Source of the DNA: Brevibacillus gelatini
GTDB taxonomy: Bacteria > Bacillota > Bacilli > Brevibacillales > Brevibacillaceae
Length of the DNA stretch: 64,000 nucleotides
Direction of reading: 5' to 3'
NCBI RefSeq assembly: GCF_003710935.1
Contig: NZ_RHHS01000040.1
Coordinates: 62,001 to 126,000 of the forward strand
A program made the translations under genes and the position numbers. Below the pieces are notes generated by a model that did no database searches, was not told where the DNA came from, and worked only from the letters and a program-made list of their open reading frames with translations. Positions 9,621 to 19,373 of this stretch are shown here, piece after piece (the first letter of the stretch is position 1; each line of letters opens with the position of its first letter).

Positions 9621-9650
9621 TAGTGTGCGCGAAGGGGGGCAAGCTCATGT
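9621..9650 (-). promoter_or_regulatory. Sigma-G-like promoter of small gene A
   Basis: On the minus strand: ACATG (9650-9646), 18 bases, CACACTA (9627-9621). The B. subtilis sigma-G pattern is GMATR, 17-18 bases, CATnMTA; each box has one mismatch. The same two boxes precede the paralogue at 52103. Confidence 0.55.
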
Positions 9651-9700
9651 AACGAGAGTGAACCGAACAGGGTTCGTTGAAAAAAGTTGGCCGTCAAGGA

Positions 9701-9729
9701 TTGTCACAGCGAACAGTATCCGTTATAAT
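9701..9729 (+). promoter_or_regulatory. Sigma-A promoter of the pheB-hom-thrC-thrB-pheA operon
   Basis: TTGTCA (9701-9706), 17 bases, perfect TATAAT (9724-9729), about 45 bases before the pheB start. Confidence 0.78.
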
Positions 9730-9773
9730 GTCCTCTATGTAGAAACAACTGTTTTTCTCAGGAGGACATGAAG

Positions 9774-10217
9774 GTGAAACGGGAAGAGAAGTTCTACTTG
9801 ATACGATCAGACATCTTACCAGAATCCATCGTCAAGACGATCGAAGCGAAAAAGCTGCTGGAGTCCGGCGAAGTGGACACCGTGAATGAAGCTGTGGAGC
9901 GGGTAGGACTGAGCCGGAGTGCTTTTTACAAATACAAGGACGGTATCTTTCCCTTCAATGCCATGATGAGCGAGAAGATCATGACGATCACGTTTTCGCT
10001 GGAGCACATGTCCGGCTACTTGTCCAAGGTGCTCACGTATGTGGCCGAGCAAGGCGGCAACGTGCTTACGATCAATCAGACGATTCCGTTGCAAGGGATT
10101 GCCAACATTTCCATGTCTGTCGATATGGCCAACCTGCGCGTATCCAGCACGGAATTTCTGGAAAGTCTGCAAGAAATACCCGGCGTTCGCAAAGCGATGA
10201 TCGTCGGCAGAGGGTAA
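9774..10217 (+). CDS. pheB: ACT domain protein PheB
   Basis: 147 aa. The N-terminal part has an HTH-like helix pair (AVERVGLSRSAFYKYKDGIF, about residues 38-57) and the C-terminal part (about 70-147) is an ACT regulatory domain (GNVLTINQTIPLQGIANISM). In B. subtilis pheB lies directly before pheA and is thought to have a regulatory role in amino-acid metabolism; the reaction, if any, is unknown. GTG 9774 is chosen because AGGAGG (9760-9765) is only two bases from the ATG at 9768 but eight from the GTG. Confidence 0.88.
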   Translation: MKREEKFYLIRSDILPESIVKTIEAKKLLESGEVDTVNEAVERVGLSRSAFYKYKDGIFPFNAMMSEKIMTITFSLEHMSGYLSKVLTYVAEQGGNVLTINQTIPLQGIANISMSVDMANLRVSSTEFLESLQEIPGVRKAMIVGRG

Positions 10218-10242
10218 AAGATTGGGTAGGAGGAGAGAAAAA

Positions 10243-11541
10243 ATGGAGAAGCAAAGCATCAAGCTGGGATTAATGGGGTTTGGCACGGTAGGGACAGGGG
10301 TTGTCCGCATCATCCAGGCGCATCAGGACGATTTGCAAAAGCAGACGGGTCTGGGAATTGAGATTGCGAAAATTCTCGTACAGGACGCAGAAAAATCGCG
10401 CCATATCAGCTCCATGAACAGTCTTTTGACGACAGACCCTGCTGAGCTTCTGGATAATCCGGACATTGAAGTGATCGTCGAAGTGATCGGCGGCATCCAT
10501 CCGGCCAAGGAGTACATTCTCGCGGCACTGGAGCGCGGCAAGCACGTGGTGACAGCCAACAAGGACCTGATGGCGCTGCATGGGGCAGAAATTTTGAACA
10601 AGGCACAGGAAAAAGGCTGCGACGTCTTTTACGAAGCGAGCGTTGCAGGCGGCATTCCGATCCTGCGCGCGCTGGTGGAAGGCTTTTCCTCCGACCGCAT
10701 CACCAAAATGATGGGCATCGTCAACGGGACGACCAACTACATCCTGAGCAAAATGAGTCAGGAGGGAGCCGACTACAGCGACGTTTTGAAAGAGGCGCAA
10801 GCATTGGGATATGCGGAAGCGAATCCGACCTCCGATGTCGAAGGCTTCGATGCGGCCCGCAAAATGGCGATTCTGGCTACACTCGGCTTCCGCGTACCGA
10901 TGAAGCTCGAAGATGTGGACGTCAAAGGAATCAGCTCTGTCAGCAAGGAGGACATCGCCTACGGCAAGCAGTTGGGCTATGAAATCAAGCTTTTGGGCCT
11001 GGCAAGACGCGATGGTGAAGCGATCGAGGTAAGCGTGCAGCCGACCATGGTGCCAAAATCGCATCCGCTGGCTTCTGTCAACGGCGTGTTCAACGCGGTG
11101 TACGTTCACGGCGAAGCGGTTGGCGAGACGATGTTCTACGGGCCGGGGGCAGGTGAGCTTCCGACAGCAACGGCAGTTGTGTCTGACCTTGTGACCGTCG
11201 TGAAAAACAGAAAGCTGGGGGTAAACGGACGCGGCATGGTTGCTCCATACAAGGAAAAAATTCTCAAGGACGACAGTGAAAAGCTGTCCAAGTATTTCCT
11301 GCGAATCGTCGTGACAGACAAGCGCGGCGTTTTGGCGCAGATCACCCAGCTTTTGGCTGACAAAAACATTTCCCTGGAGCAGGTCATCCAGCAGCCGTAC
11401 AATAATGGCGAGGCGGAAATCATCATGGTGACGCACCTGTCCGCAAAGAGCGACATGGATGGAGTCATTGCCTACATGGAACAAATGGACATCGTGTCCA
11501 AAATTGAAAGCTGCTACCGGGTAGAAGGGGGAGACAAATAA
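10243..11541 (+). CDS. hom: Homoserine dehydrogenase
   Basis: 432 aa. It reduces aspartate semialdehyde to homoserine with NAD(P)H, the branch point to threonine and methionine. The nucleotide-binding start [14 protein letters not shown], the catalytic-region signature [14 protein letters not shown] (about residues 150-163) and the C-terminal ACT domain ([20 protein letters not shown], about 350 on) are all present; the ACT domain implies feedback inhibition. ATG 10243 is supported by AGGAGGAG. The stop overlaps the thrC start by one base. Confidence 0.97.
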   Translation: MEKQSIKLGLMGFGTVGTGVVRIIQAHQDDLQKQTGLGIEIAKILVQDAEKSRHISSMNSLLTTDPAELLDNPDIEVIVEVIGGIHPAKEYILAALERGKHVVTANKDLMALHGAEILNKAQEKGCDVFYEASVAGGIPILRALVEGFSSDRITKMMGIVNGTTNYILSKMSQEGADYSDVLKEAQALGYAEANPTSDVEGFDAARKMAILATLGFRVPMKLEDVDVKGISSVSKEDIAYGKQLGYEIKLLGLARRDGEAIEVSVQPTMVPKSHPLASVNGVFNAVYVHGEAVGETMFYGPGAGELPTATAVVSDLVTVVKNRKLGVNGRGMVAPYKEKILKDDSEKLSKYFLRIVVTDKRGVLAQITQLLADKNISLEQVIQQPYNNGEAEIIMVTHLSAKSDMDGVIAYMEQMDIVSKIESCYRVEGGDK

Positions 11542-12623
11542 TGAGTTCGGATCGACAATCTGGCATTATCGCACGCTATCGGGAGTTTCTTCCGGTAACG
11601 GACAAGACACCGCTTATCAGCCTGCACGAAGGAAACACACCGTTGATTCACGCGCCAAACCTGTCCAGACAGCTTGGCGTTGAGCTATACGTGAAATACG
11701 AGGGACTGAACCCGACAGGCTCGTTCAAGGACAGGGGCATGGTGATGGCTGTCGCCAAGGCAGTAGAGGAAGGCAGCAAAACGATCATGTGCGCTTCCAC
11801 CGGCAACACGTCGGCTGCTGCCGCTGCTTATGCTGCACGCTCCGGCCTGCGCTGCATCGTGCTGATTCCGAGCGGCAACATCGCTCTCGGCAAGCTGGCG
11901 CAAGCGATCGCGTACGGCGCGGAAGTGATCGCCATCGACGGCAACTTCGACGAGGCGCTGAACATCGTGCGCGAAATTACGGCGAAAGAGCCGATTACGC
12001 TCGTCAATTCCGTCAATCCGTACCGGATCGAAGGGCAAAAGACAGGAGCGTTCGAGATATGCGACGCCTTGGCTGACGCACCGGACATTTTGGCGATTCC
12101 CGTTGGCAACGCCGGAAACATCACCGCTTACTGGAAAGGTTTCAAAGAGTACAAGGAAGCGGGCAAATCCAGCCGCCTGCCGCACATGTACGGCTTCCAG
12201 GCAGCGGGTGCCGCGCCTCTCGTGCTCGGACAACCTGTTCCCAACCCGGAGACGATTGCAACGGCAATCCGCATCGGCAACCCAGCGAGCAAGGATGGCG
12301 CTCTGAATGCCATCGCCGAATCGAACGGACTCGTCGACAGCGTGACAGACGAAGAGATCATGCAGGCGTACCAGCTTTTGGCGAAAAACGAGGGCGTCTT
12401 CTGCGAGCCGGCATCTGCTGCGTCGCTGGCGGGCATCATCAAGCTGCATCAGGCAGGAAAGCTTCCACAAGGCGTCAAGGTAGCTTGCGTCTTGACCGGA
12501 AATGGCCTGAAAGACCCGAACATCGCCCTGAAGCTCGTAGGCGAAGAGCCGCGTACGGTGCCTGCGACACATGAAGCGGTCATGCAACTGGTTCGCCAAA
12601 GCGGGAGCGAAGTCGTATCATGA
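11541..12623 (+). CDS. thrC: Threonine synthase (PLP-dependent)
   Basis: 360 aa. It converts O-phosphohomoserine to threonine. The PLP lysine is in [11 protein letters not shown] (about residues 56-66), the phosphate-binding glycine loop is in IPVGNAGN (about 184-191), and [15 protein letters not shown] is also typical. Start codon overlaps the hom stop (TAATG) and the end overlaps thrB (ATGA), so the three genes are translationally coupled. Confidence 0.97.
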   Translation: MSSDRQSGIIARYREFLPVTDKTPLISLHEGNTPLIHAPNLSRQLGVELYVKYEGLNPTGSFKDRGMVMAVAKAVEEGSKTIMCASTGNTSAAAAAYAARSGLRCIVLIPSGNIALGKLAQAIAYGAEVIAIDGNFDEALNIVREITAKEPITLVNSVNPYRIEGQKTGAFEICDALADAPDILAIPVGNAGNITAYWKGFKEYKEAGKSSRLPHMYGFQAAGAAPLVLGQPVPNPETIATAIRIGNPASKDGALNAIAESNGLVDSVTDEEIMQAYQLLAKNEGVFCEPASAASLAGIIKLHQAGKLPQGVKVACVLTGNGLKDPNIALKLVGEEPRTVPATHEAVMQLVRQSGSEVVS

Positions 12624-13549
12624 GCGGGCAGCGCGTAAAAGTGACGATTCCCGCAAGCACAGCCAATCTGGGGCCGGGCTTCGATGCTTTGGGAATGGCT
12701 TTTCAACTGTATTCGGTCGTGGAAATGGAAATCAGTGAGCGGACAACCGTCGAGCTGGTGGGAAAAGAGCTGGAAGGGATCCCGAAAGACAAAAGCAATC
12801 TGTTGTATCAAGTAGCTGCGGACCTGTTTGCAGAAGCCGGGCTGGCCGTTCCGGAACTGGCGATACGGGCTTCGAGCGACGCTCCCTTGACGCGCGGGCT
12901 GGGCAGCAGTGCCGCGGCGATTGTCGGAGCGCTGGTGGCAGCGAATCAGCTTGCCGGGGAGCCGTTTACCCGCGATGAACTGTTCGCGAAGGCAACTGCA
13001 ATGGAGGGACACCCTGACAATGTAGGAGCTTCGATGTTTGGCGGCATCATCGTGGCAACCATGCCGGAAAAAGCGGGAGAGCCTGTCCCGTATGTTCGCT
13101 TCTCTCCACCCGCCGGGCTGCAAACGCTCGTCGTCATCCCGGATTTCATGCTGGAAACGCAAAAAGCGCGCAACGTCCTGCCGCAGGTGTACAGCAAAGA
13201 AGATGTTGTATATAATGTGGGACATAGCAGTTTGCTCGTAGCCGCATTGGCACAAGGCAGACTCGACCTGATGGGACGGGCGATGTCCGATCGGCTGCAC
13301 CAGCCGTATCGCGCTAAACTTGTACCTGGCTTGAAGGAAATCCTGGACAACGCGACTGAGCACGGTGCCGTAGGCGCTGCTTTGAGCGGCGCGGGTCCGA
13401 CGATTCTTTGCTTCTTTTCGGGCGCAGAAGAGGAGAGACAACTGCGCGCATTCGTGGACAGCGTGATGAAAGGACATGGCATTACATACCGTGTCATGAT
13501 TTTGCAGCCGGACGAAAATGGCGTACAAGTAGAGATCCATCAGAGATAG
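12620..13549 (+). CDS. thrB: Homoserine kinase (GHMP family)
   Basis: 309 aa. It phosphorylates homoserine with ATP. The GHMP motifs are visible: N-terminal [18 protein letters not shown]-binding [17 protein letters not shown] (about residues 90-106), and C-terminal [15 protein letters not shown] (about 250-264). Start overlaps the thrC stop by four bases. Confidence 0.97.
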   Translation: MSGQRVKVTIPASTANLGPGFDALGMAFQLYSVVEMEISERTTVELVGKELEGIPKDKSNLLYQVAADLFAEAGLAVPELAIRASSDAPLTRGLGSSAAAIVGALVAANQLAGEPFTRDELFAKATAMEGHPDNVGASMFGGIIVATMPEKAGEPVPYVRFSPPAGLQTLVVIPDFMLETQKARNVLPQVYSKEDVVYNVGHSSLLVAALAQGRLDLMGRAMSDRLHQPYRAKLVPGLKEILDNATEHGAVGAALSGAGPTILCFFSGAEEERQLRAFVDSVMKGHGITYRVMILQPDENGVQVEIHQR

Positions 13550-13572
13550 AAAATAGTGGATAGGAGAACGCC

Positions 13573-14436
13573 ATGGAGAAGAAACTTGCTTTTCTTGGAC
13601 CTCGCGGAACGTTTACGGAAGAGGCGGCTCGGTCTTTGACGCAAGGCCAGCCGATCTCGCTCGTTCCGTACCCGAGCATTATTGATGTGCTGAACGCCGT
13701 TTCCAACAAGGAAGTGGCATTCGGAGTTGTGCCGATGGAAAATTCCATCGAGGGAACCGTCAATTCCACTCTGGATTGGCTCATTCACGAAGTCGACTTG
13801 CCGATCATGGCCGAGCTGGCACTGCCGATTACGCAAAACTTGCTGGTGGCAAAAAGAGAGCAGCCATTGCCTTTGTCTGCCATTACGAAAGTTTTGTCGC
13901 ATCCGCAAGCGATCGCGCAAAGCCACAACTTTTTACGGGAAAACTTGCCGCATGCCCAGATCGAGTATGTGAACAGCACGGCGCTGGCAGCGAAAATCGT
14001 GAGCGAGCATCCCGAAGAGCCGTGGGCTGCTGTCGGTACCAGACTGAACGTGGAGATTTATCCGCTGGAATTCGCCCGCGAGCAAATTCAAGATTATTCG
14101 AATAACTACACCCGCTTTGTGCTCGTCGGCCAGGAGCCGATTGCGCTGCAGCCGTCTGCGCGTGAAAAGACAACGATTCTCGTCACGCTGCCGGAAGACT
14201 TCCCGGGGGCGCTGTACCAGGTGCTGGCGGCGTTTGCCTGGAGAAAAGTCAACCTGTCGCGGATTGAATCCCGCCCGACGAAAAAAGCATTGGGAAGCTA
14301 CTACTTTGTTATTGATATTGAGCAAAAGATGGATGATGTCCTGCTGCCGGGAGCCTTTGCCGAGATTGAAGCAATCGGCTGTCAGGTGCGCCAGCTGGGA
14401 ACGTATCCGTTTTATATGCAAGGAGCCAATTGTTAG
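13573..14436 (+). CDS. pheA: Prephenate dehydratase with ACT domain
   Basis: 287 aa, monofunctional. It converts prephenate to phenylpyruvate in phenylalanine synthesis. The N-terminal PDT domain (LAFLGPRGTFTEEAA) contains the catalytic threonine motif NNYTRFVLVG (about residue 177-186), followed by the ACT domain with the Phe-binding ESRPTKKALGSY motif (about 233-244). It is the last gene of the operon. Confidence 0.97.
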   Translation: MEKKLAFLGPRGTFTEEAARSLTQGQPISLVPYPSIIDVLNAVSNKEVAFGVVPMENSIEGTVNSTLDWLIHEVDLPIMAELALPITQNLLVAKREQPLPLSAITKVLSHPQAIAQSHNFLRENLPHAQIEYVNSTALAAKIVSEHPEEPWAAVGTRLNVEIYPLEFAREQIQDYSNNYTRFVLVGQEPIALQPSAREKTTILVTLPEDFPGALYQVLAAFAWRKVNLSRIESRPTKKALGSYYFVIDIEQKMDDVLLPGAFAEIEAIGCQVRQLGTYPFYMQGANC

Positions 14437-14450
14437 AAATTGGCTTTTTT
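14422..14450 (+). terminator. Terminator after pheA
   Basis: AGCCAATT / AATTGGCT stem with six-T tail; the pheA stop codon is in the loop. Confidence 0.9.
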
Positions 14451-14549
14451 CTTTTTTCTCCCCCTGTCAAGAAGGCCAAGGCGTAAAGGAGCAAAACGCC
14501 CATGGGTGCATACCATGGTAGGGAGTTTTTACGCAAGGGAGGAGAACCA

Positions 14550-16022
14550 TTGAGGATTCACATCGTACAAAAAGGCGAGAGCATGTGGAAAATCGCCAAA
14601 AAATACGGCGTCGATTACAAGGAATTGCTGCGTTTGAACAGCCAAATCAAAACTCCCGATACGCTCTATCCCGGAGCGAGAATCAAAATTCCGGCAAAGC
14701 GCGTGCCTGTCAGGCCACAACCGCGGACAACGCCTCACCCGATGAGCGAGGCGGCTCCATTTGTAAAAGAACGGCCAATGACTGAGCCGAAGTTGGATGA
14801 CGTGCCGCTGCAGATTGAGCGGCGTCCGATTGAGCCGGAAGAACAAGAGGAAGAGGTGCGGATTGAGTCGGAAACCAAGCCAACAGTGAGTCCGGAGGTT
14901 CCGCAAACGCCGAAAGCGAAGGAAATGCCCCCGGCTTCGCCAGCTCCGTCTGTGTCGCCAGAGATGCTCCAGCCAACGCCAACACCGGTTCCAACACTAA
15001 CCCCAACACAGACTCCCGAACCAATGCCGGAGGAGGAGGAGGACGACGTTTCCCCAACGCCATCTGGACCGAATATCAACCTGGGGCCGCAGAGGCCGCC
15101 AGCGCCAACGACGCCAGCCCGGCCTACGCTACCGCCTGTGCAGCCAACGCAGGTAAGCCCGTACATGTACCAGCCTCCCAGCCCGCCGAACATCACGATG
15201 CCGAACATACCGCCGCTGCCGCCTGCACAGATTATGCCGCTTCAGCCGCAGACACCGCCAGCGATCCATTGTCCGCCATGCCCGCCTGTTCAGGCTCAGC
15301 CAAACGTACCACCAGCACAAGTAAGTCCGTTTTCAACGATGCCGCCAGCACAGATGCGCCCTATGCAGCCGCTGCCGCCACAGCAGGTACGCCCCATGCC
15401 GATGCCAACGCGGCCACCGCAGCAGCAAGTGCGTCCGCTGACACCTGCGCCACAGCTTCGCCCGTGCCCGCCTGTTCGGCCATGCCCTCCATGCCCTCCA
15501 TGCGCCGCTCCGCGAATGCCTGTGCCGCAGCAGCCGGGAAGACAGCTGGTCAGTCCGCAGCAGATGGGACCGCAGCAAATGGGACCGGAGCAAAGGCGTA
15601 GACCGTTTCCAGGGCAAGAGCAGCCGATGTTTCCTTACAGGCCGTTTACAAGCCCGGGACAGATGATGGCGCCGTTTCCAGGCATGATGCCGTACGGTAT
15701 GCCGCCAATGCGTCCAATGCCGTTGCCAATGCCGCTGTATCCGATGCCGCCGATGCATCCATCCATGCTCATGCCGTATCCGCCAAGACCGCCGCGTCTG
15801 AAAATGCCTGTTTGCCCTGAACCAGTGGAGTCTTCCTCATCATGTGAGTGTTCCTCGGCCAGCCCCGCGTTCAGAAAGCGCAGACGCGTGAAAAGCAGTC
15901 GTTGTCCGCAGCCGTTTCATGGCAACAAGAAATTTCCGCCTACCCAGTGCGTTGTATCCATGCCCGAACAAGGCGCATGGCCAAACTGGGGAGACGGGCT
16001 CGATGAATCGTCTTCGTACTGA
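14550..16022 (+). CDS. safA: SafA-like spore coat morphogenetic protein (LysM + Pro-rich)
   Basis: 490 aa. Residues 2-47 form a LysM domain (IHIVQKGESMWKIAKKYGVD), which in SafA binds the spore cortex. Most of the remainder is proline/methionine-rich low-complexity sequence with PPCPPC-type cysteine motifs and a Cys/Ser-rich end (SSSSCECSS). SafA localises to the cortex-coat interface and recruits other inner coat proteins. Position after pheA matches B. subtilis safA, although this protein is longer than the 387-aa B. subtilis one. Start TTG 14550 is chosen by GGGAGG at 14537-14542; the open frame from 14502 has no good ribosome site. Confidence 0.85.
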   Translation: MRIHIVQKGESMWKIAKKYGVDYKELLRLNSQIKTPDTLYPGARIKIPAKRVPVRPQPRTTPHPMSEAAPFVKERPMTEPKLDDVPLQIERRPIEPEEQEEEVRIESETKPTVSPEVPQTPKAKEMPPASPAPSVSPEMLQPTPTPVPTLTPTQTPEPMPEEEEDDVSPTPSGPNINLGPQRPPAPTTPARPTLPPVQPTQVSPYMYQPPSPPNITMPNIPPLPPAQIMPLQPQTPPAIHCPPCPPVQAQPNVPPAQVSPFSTMPPAQMRPMQPLPPQQVRPMPMPTRPPQQQVRPLTPAPQLRPCPPVRPCPPCPPCAAPRMPVPQQPGRQLVSPQQMGPQQMGPEQRRRPFPGQEQPMFPYRPFTSPGQMMAPFPGMMPYGMPPMRPMPLPMPLYPMPPMHPSMLMPYPPRPPRLKMPVCPEPVESSSSCECSSASPAFRKRRRVKSSRCPQPFHGNKKFPPTQCVVSMPEQGAWPNWGDGLDESSSY

Positions 16023-16033
16023 GAGGGACGGTT

Positions 16034-17062
16034 ATGAACAAAGGACTCATACCAGCGATTGAAAAAGCTTTTCGTTGTGAGGTGTACGGGGTAAAGCCGA
16101 AGAGGAACGTCAATCTGCTCAAAACAGACCAGGGACACTGGATCATCAAAGGGTATAAGCATTTGGAAAAAGCAGTATGGGTCACGGAGTTAGCCGATGC
16201 CTTGAGGCAAAAGGGCTTTGTCCGCACGGTGCACTACGTCTCCGATGTGGAGGGCGGCAAAATTTTGCCTTACGAAAATCGTTACTACACGATCATGAAG
16301 CTGATCGACGGTGTGGAAGCCGACAACGCTTCCCTATATGATGTGAAAAAGACAGCGGAGACATTGGCTCGTTTTCATGTCGCGGCGCAAGGCTTCCCGG
16401 TCCCGCATTCGTTTGCGTACGAAGAAAAGCCGAATTTGCTGGATAAGTGGGAGAGCCGACTGGAATACTTCGAGCGCCTGACATGGATGATCGAGCAAAA
16501 CGGCCCGCAAAACAAGCTGGAGCAAATCATTGCGCATTCGGCCGAAGAGGTGCTGCGCGACGGTCAGCAACTGTTGCAGTCTGCCTACAAGCTGCCGTTG
16601 ATGCCGGAAATGTACATGGCCATGGAGAGAGGCACGCTGGCGCATCGAGACGTCGCGAGCCACAACTTTTTGCTCACCCAGCGAGGGAACTGCTATCTCA
16701 TCGACCTGGATACGGTCGGGCACGACATCCAGCTCGTCGATCTCGTCCAGCTGATGTCGCGCATGCTGCTGATGCAGGACTATCGCATGGAATCGTTCGT
16801 GGAAGCCATGGAAGCGTACAGCAACATCAATTATTTGAGCGACACGCAAATATGGACCGTTCATCAACTGCTCCGTTACCCCGACAATTTTTTGCGCGAG
16901 GTGACAGGACTGTACAGCAGACGACCAGGCTACCATATGCGCGGCGTCCTGCAGCTTGTGATGCTAGAGGGAAAACTTGCGCGAAACCGGCAAAAGTTTT
17001 TGGACGACGGGGAGCGCATCTTCCAGCGCTCGCCGTGGGGAGAATATCATTTTGTCGGGTAA
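16034..17062 (+). CDS. CotS-family spore coat protein, aminoglycoside-phosphotransferase-like fold
   Basis: 342 aa. The protein kinase-like/APH fold is seen in the catalytic loop LAHRDVASHNFLL (about residues 205-217) and the metal-binding YLIDLDTVGHD (about 223-233). In B. subtilis CotS, YutH and YsxE are coat-associated members with this fold; some show kinase activity, but the substrate here cannot be inferred. It starts 11 bases after the safA-like gene, so the two are likely co-transcribed in the mother cell. Confidence 0.82.
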   Translation: MNKGLIPAIEKAFRCEVYGVKPKRNVNLLKTDQGHWIIKGYKHLEKAVWVTELADALRQKGFVRTVHYVSDVEGGKILPYENRYYTIMKLIDGVEADNASLYDVKKTAETLARFHVAAQGFPVPHSFAYEEKPNLLDKWESRLEYFERLTWMIEQNGPQNKLEQIIAHSAEEVLRDGQQLLQSAYKLPLMPEMYMAMERGTLAHRDVASHNFLLTQRGNCYLIDLDTVGHDIQLVDLVQLMSRMLLMQDYRMESFVEAMEAYSNINYLSDTQIWTVHQLLRYPDNFLREVTGLYSRRPGYHMRGVLQLVMLEGKLARNRQKFLDDGERIFQRSPWGEYHFVG

Positions 17063-17073
17063 ACGATACGAAG

Positions 17074-17110
17074 AAAAAAACATCCCTCGAACAAATGAGG
17101 GATGTTTGTC
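17074..17110. terminator. Bidirectional terminator between convergent genes
   Basis: ACATCCCTC / GAGGGATGT stem flanked by an A-run on the left and TTTGT on the right; serves the CotS-like gene and the minus-strand nucleotidase. Confidence 0.85.
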
Positions 17111-17125
17111 TTAAAGAGGTCAGGC

Positions 17126-19114
17126 TTACTTGGAAGCTGGCTTGGACAGGTCGATGGCGAACTTGGCAAAGCCGGATTCCAGTTGGCCGATGAATTTCAG
17201 GTTTGGCATTTTTTCGGCAAAAGGCTTCGCGTCAGGCGAAGAAGTGAAGGTTACGTTCACTTTCGCGTCAATCGGTGCAAACGTCCAGTTGTTGTCTGCT
17301 GCCGGGTTGATGTCTTTTTGGCTCAGGATGTAGTCGATCACGACTTGGCGGTTTTCATCCGGAGAATCGATGACGATGTTTTTGCCGTCCAAACCAGGGA
17401 AGTTGCCGCCGCCGCCTGCGCGGTAGTTGTTGGTTACGACGAGGAACTTGTCTTCCGGTTTGACTGGCTTGCCATTGTAGGACAGTTTTTTGATCCGGTT
17501 TGCGTCTTTGTTTTCCAGTTTGCCGTCGATAGCGTATCTGGATGGCTGTGTCACGTCGATTTGGTAGGTTACACCATCAATGACGTCAAAGTTATAAGTC
17601 GGGAAGGCTTCGTTAATAAGCGGTTGCTCTTCCGTTTTCTTCACATCGATCTGGTTGAATTGACCCGCAGAGCGCTCCAGCCATTCTTTCAACTGGGAAC
17701 CGTCAATCAGGACAGCCTTCAGCGTGTTTGGATAGATGTACAGGTCAGACACGTTTTTGATCGCGATAGTGCCTGCAGGGATGTTGGTGTAGTACGATGC
17801 GCCGTTGCGGCCGCCTGCCTTGAATGGAGCTCCTGCGGACAGAACCGGAATGCCTTCGTATTCTGTACCTTTAATGTTTTTCTCGACAAACCATTTTTGT
17901 GCGTTGGTTACGATCTGGATGGATGGGTCATCTTGCACCAGCGCGAAGTAGCTGAAGATTGGGGAAGAGGTTTTCCCTACAGCGGAGCGTACCCATTCCA
18001 CGGTGTGATCGTGCTCTTCCTTGACGGCATCGAGAACCGCCTGGTCTGCCTCTACCAGGGGAGCTTTCTTTGTGCTGTCGTAGATCGGAATCGTTTTGGT
18101 AACTGACTCAACCACTTTCCATTTGCCGTTTTCCTGCTTCAAGGTCAGGTCGATCACGCCAAGGTTGTTGCCCCAGTAGCCAGGCATGACAGCCGGCTTG
18201 CCGTTGATCGTTCCTTTTTCGCTGTCAACGCCAGGGATGTTCTCGAAGCCAGGTCCAGGGAATACGAGGTGGGAGTGGCCGAACAGAATTGCGTCAATGC
18301 CCTCTACCTTGCTCAGTTGGTAGCTCGCGTTTTCCAGGTTTGCTGCCGGTTCAACCGGGCCGATGCCGGAGTGTGGAACCGCAACGATGATGTCGGCACC
18401 TTTTTGCTTCATTTCAGGGATGAACTTTTTCGCGCTTTCCACGATGTCTTTTGCGATGACTTTGCCTTCCAGATTCGTTTTGTCCCACTGCATGATTTGC
18501 GGAGGAACGAAGCCGATCACGCCGACTTTCAGGGTCACTTCTTTTCCGCTCTCGTCCTTGAACTTGCGCTCCAGGATTTGATATGGAGTGAACATGTTTT
18601 TGTCGTTGTCCGGATTGTTGTCTTGGTCGTCAATGTAGACGTTGGAGTTGATGTAAGGGAATTTTGCGCCTTTCAGGCTGCGATTCAGATGCTCCAGACC
18701 GAAGTTGAACTCGTGGTTCCCGATGTTGCCAAGGTCGTAGTTCAACAGGTTCATTGCTTTGTAAACCGGGTGGGTTTCACCGTCTTGCAGCGGATCGATT
18801 TTCGCTACGTAGTCGCCCAGCGGGTTTCCCTGGATCAGGTCGCCGTTGTCGATGAGAATGCTGTTTTTCGCTTCTTCTCTCGCTTTTTTAATCAGGGTAG
18901 CGGTTTTGGCGAAGCCGAATTCATCGGTGGATTTGTCTTGATAGTAGTCGTAGTTTACGATGTTGGTGTGAATATCGGTTGTCTCAAGCAAGCGGAGCTT
19001 CAAGGTAGAGCCGGTTTCGGCGCTCACGGGGGTAAGCGGGAAAGCAAGGGCGCTGACAATTAGGGACGTGCTGAGAAGAAAAGCAGCCAGCGTCTGTTTG
19101 TTTGACTTTTTCAT
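17126..19114 (-). CDS. Secreted 5'-nucleotidase / 2',3'-cyclic-nucleotide phosphodiesterase family protein
   Basis: 662 aa. A Sec signal peptide occupies about residues 1-32 (cleavage near VSA-ET). The calcineurin-like metallophosphatase domain has TTDIHTN (D47, H49), NGDLIQG (D92), GNHEF (N133, H134), VPHSG (H248) and GHSH (279-282). The C-terminal 5'-nucleotidase substrate domain covers about 360-640. It would release nucleosides and phosphate from external nucleotides. No LPXTG sorting signal is seen at the C-terminus, so it is probably released or loosely bound. AGGAGG-type site (GGAGGT) precedes the start. Confidence 0.92.
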   Translation of the reverse strand: MKKSNKQTLAAFLLSTSLIVSALAFPLTPVSAETGSTLKLRLLETTDIHTNIVNYDYYQDKSTDEFGFAKTATLIKKAREEAKNSILIDNGDLIQGNPLGDYVAKIDPLQDGETHPVYKAMNLLNYDLGNIGNHEFNFGLEHLNRSLKGAKFPYINSNVYIDDQDNNPDNDKNMFTPYQILERKFKDESGKEVTLKVGVIGFVPPQIMQWDKTNLEGKVIAKDIVESAKKFIPEMKQKGADIIVAVPHSGIGPVEPAANLENASYQLSKVEGIDAILFGHSHLVFPGPGFENIPGVDSEKGTINGKPAVMPGYWGNNLGVIDLTLKQENGKWKVVESVTKTIPIYDSTKKAPLVEADQAVLDAVKEEHDHTVEWVRSAVGKTSSPIFSYFALVQDDPSIQIVTNAQKWFVEKNIKGTEYEGIPVLSAGAPFKAGGRNGASYYTNIPAGTIAIKNVSDLYIYPNTLKAVLIDGSQLKEWLERSAGQFNQIDVKKTEEQPLINEAFPTYNFDVIDGVTYQIDVTQPSRYAIDGKLENKDANRIKKLSYNGKPVKPEDKFLVVTNNYRAGGGGNFPGLDGKNIVIDSPDENRQVVIDYILSQKDINPAADNNWTFAPIDAKVNVTFTSSPDAKPFAEKMPNLKFIGQLESGFAKFAIDLSKPASK

Positions 19115-19224
19115 TTCAGATTAACCTCCAATAAGTTCGCATAAAAGTACAAGCAAAAATATTTTATCACTAGAATGTGTAGATTGGTAGATAAATGCAG
19201 GTCAAGATTATTAAATTTTATCTA

Positions 19225-19253
19225 TTGACAAAAAAGAAAGAATGGTATAAATA
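19225..19253 (+). promoter_or_regulatory. Possible sigma-A promoter upstream of bofC
   Basis: TTGACA (19225-19230), 17 bases, TAAATA (19248-19253), in an AT-rich stretch 120 bases before bofC. The rest of 19115-19373 holds no gene; it contains the upstream region of the divergent nucleotidase. Confidence 0.35.
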
Positions 19254-19310
19254 TTCACCTATTTTCTCGCGATAAATTTCTCGCCAATTACGAATCCTTG
19301 CGAGATTCAC

Positions 19311-19340
19311 GTATGTCCCCCTTCAAACATGGCAAAACTA
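19311..19340 (+). promoter_or_regulatory. Weak sigma-G-like promoter of bofC
   Basis: GTATG (19311-19315), 18 bases, AAAACTA (19334-19340); one and two mismatches to the sigma-G boxes. bofC of B. subtilis belongs to the forespore regulon. Confidence 0.35.
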
Positions 19341-19373
19341 GGAAAAAAGGCTTGAGAAGGGGTTCATCAAACC

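Noticed and set aside
15000-15800. Tandem repeats or a CRISPR-like array in the Pro-rich part of the safA-like gene
   Set aside because: The repetition is low-complexity codon use (CCG/CCA/ATG) in a continuous reading frame; there are no regular repeat-spacer units.
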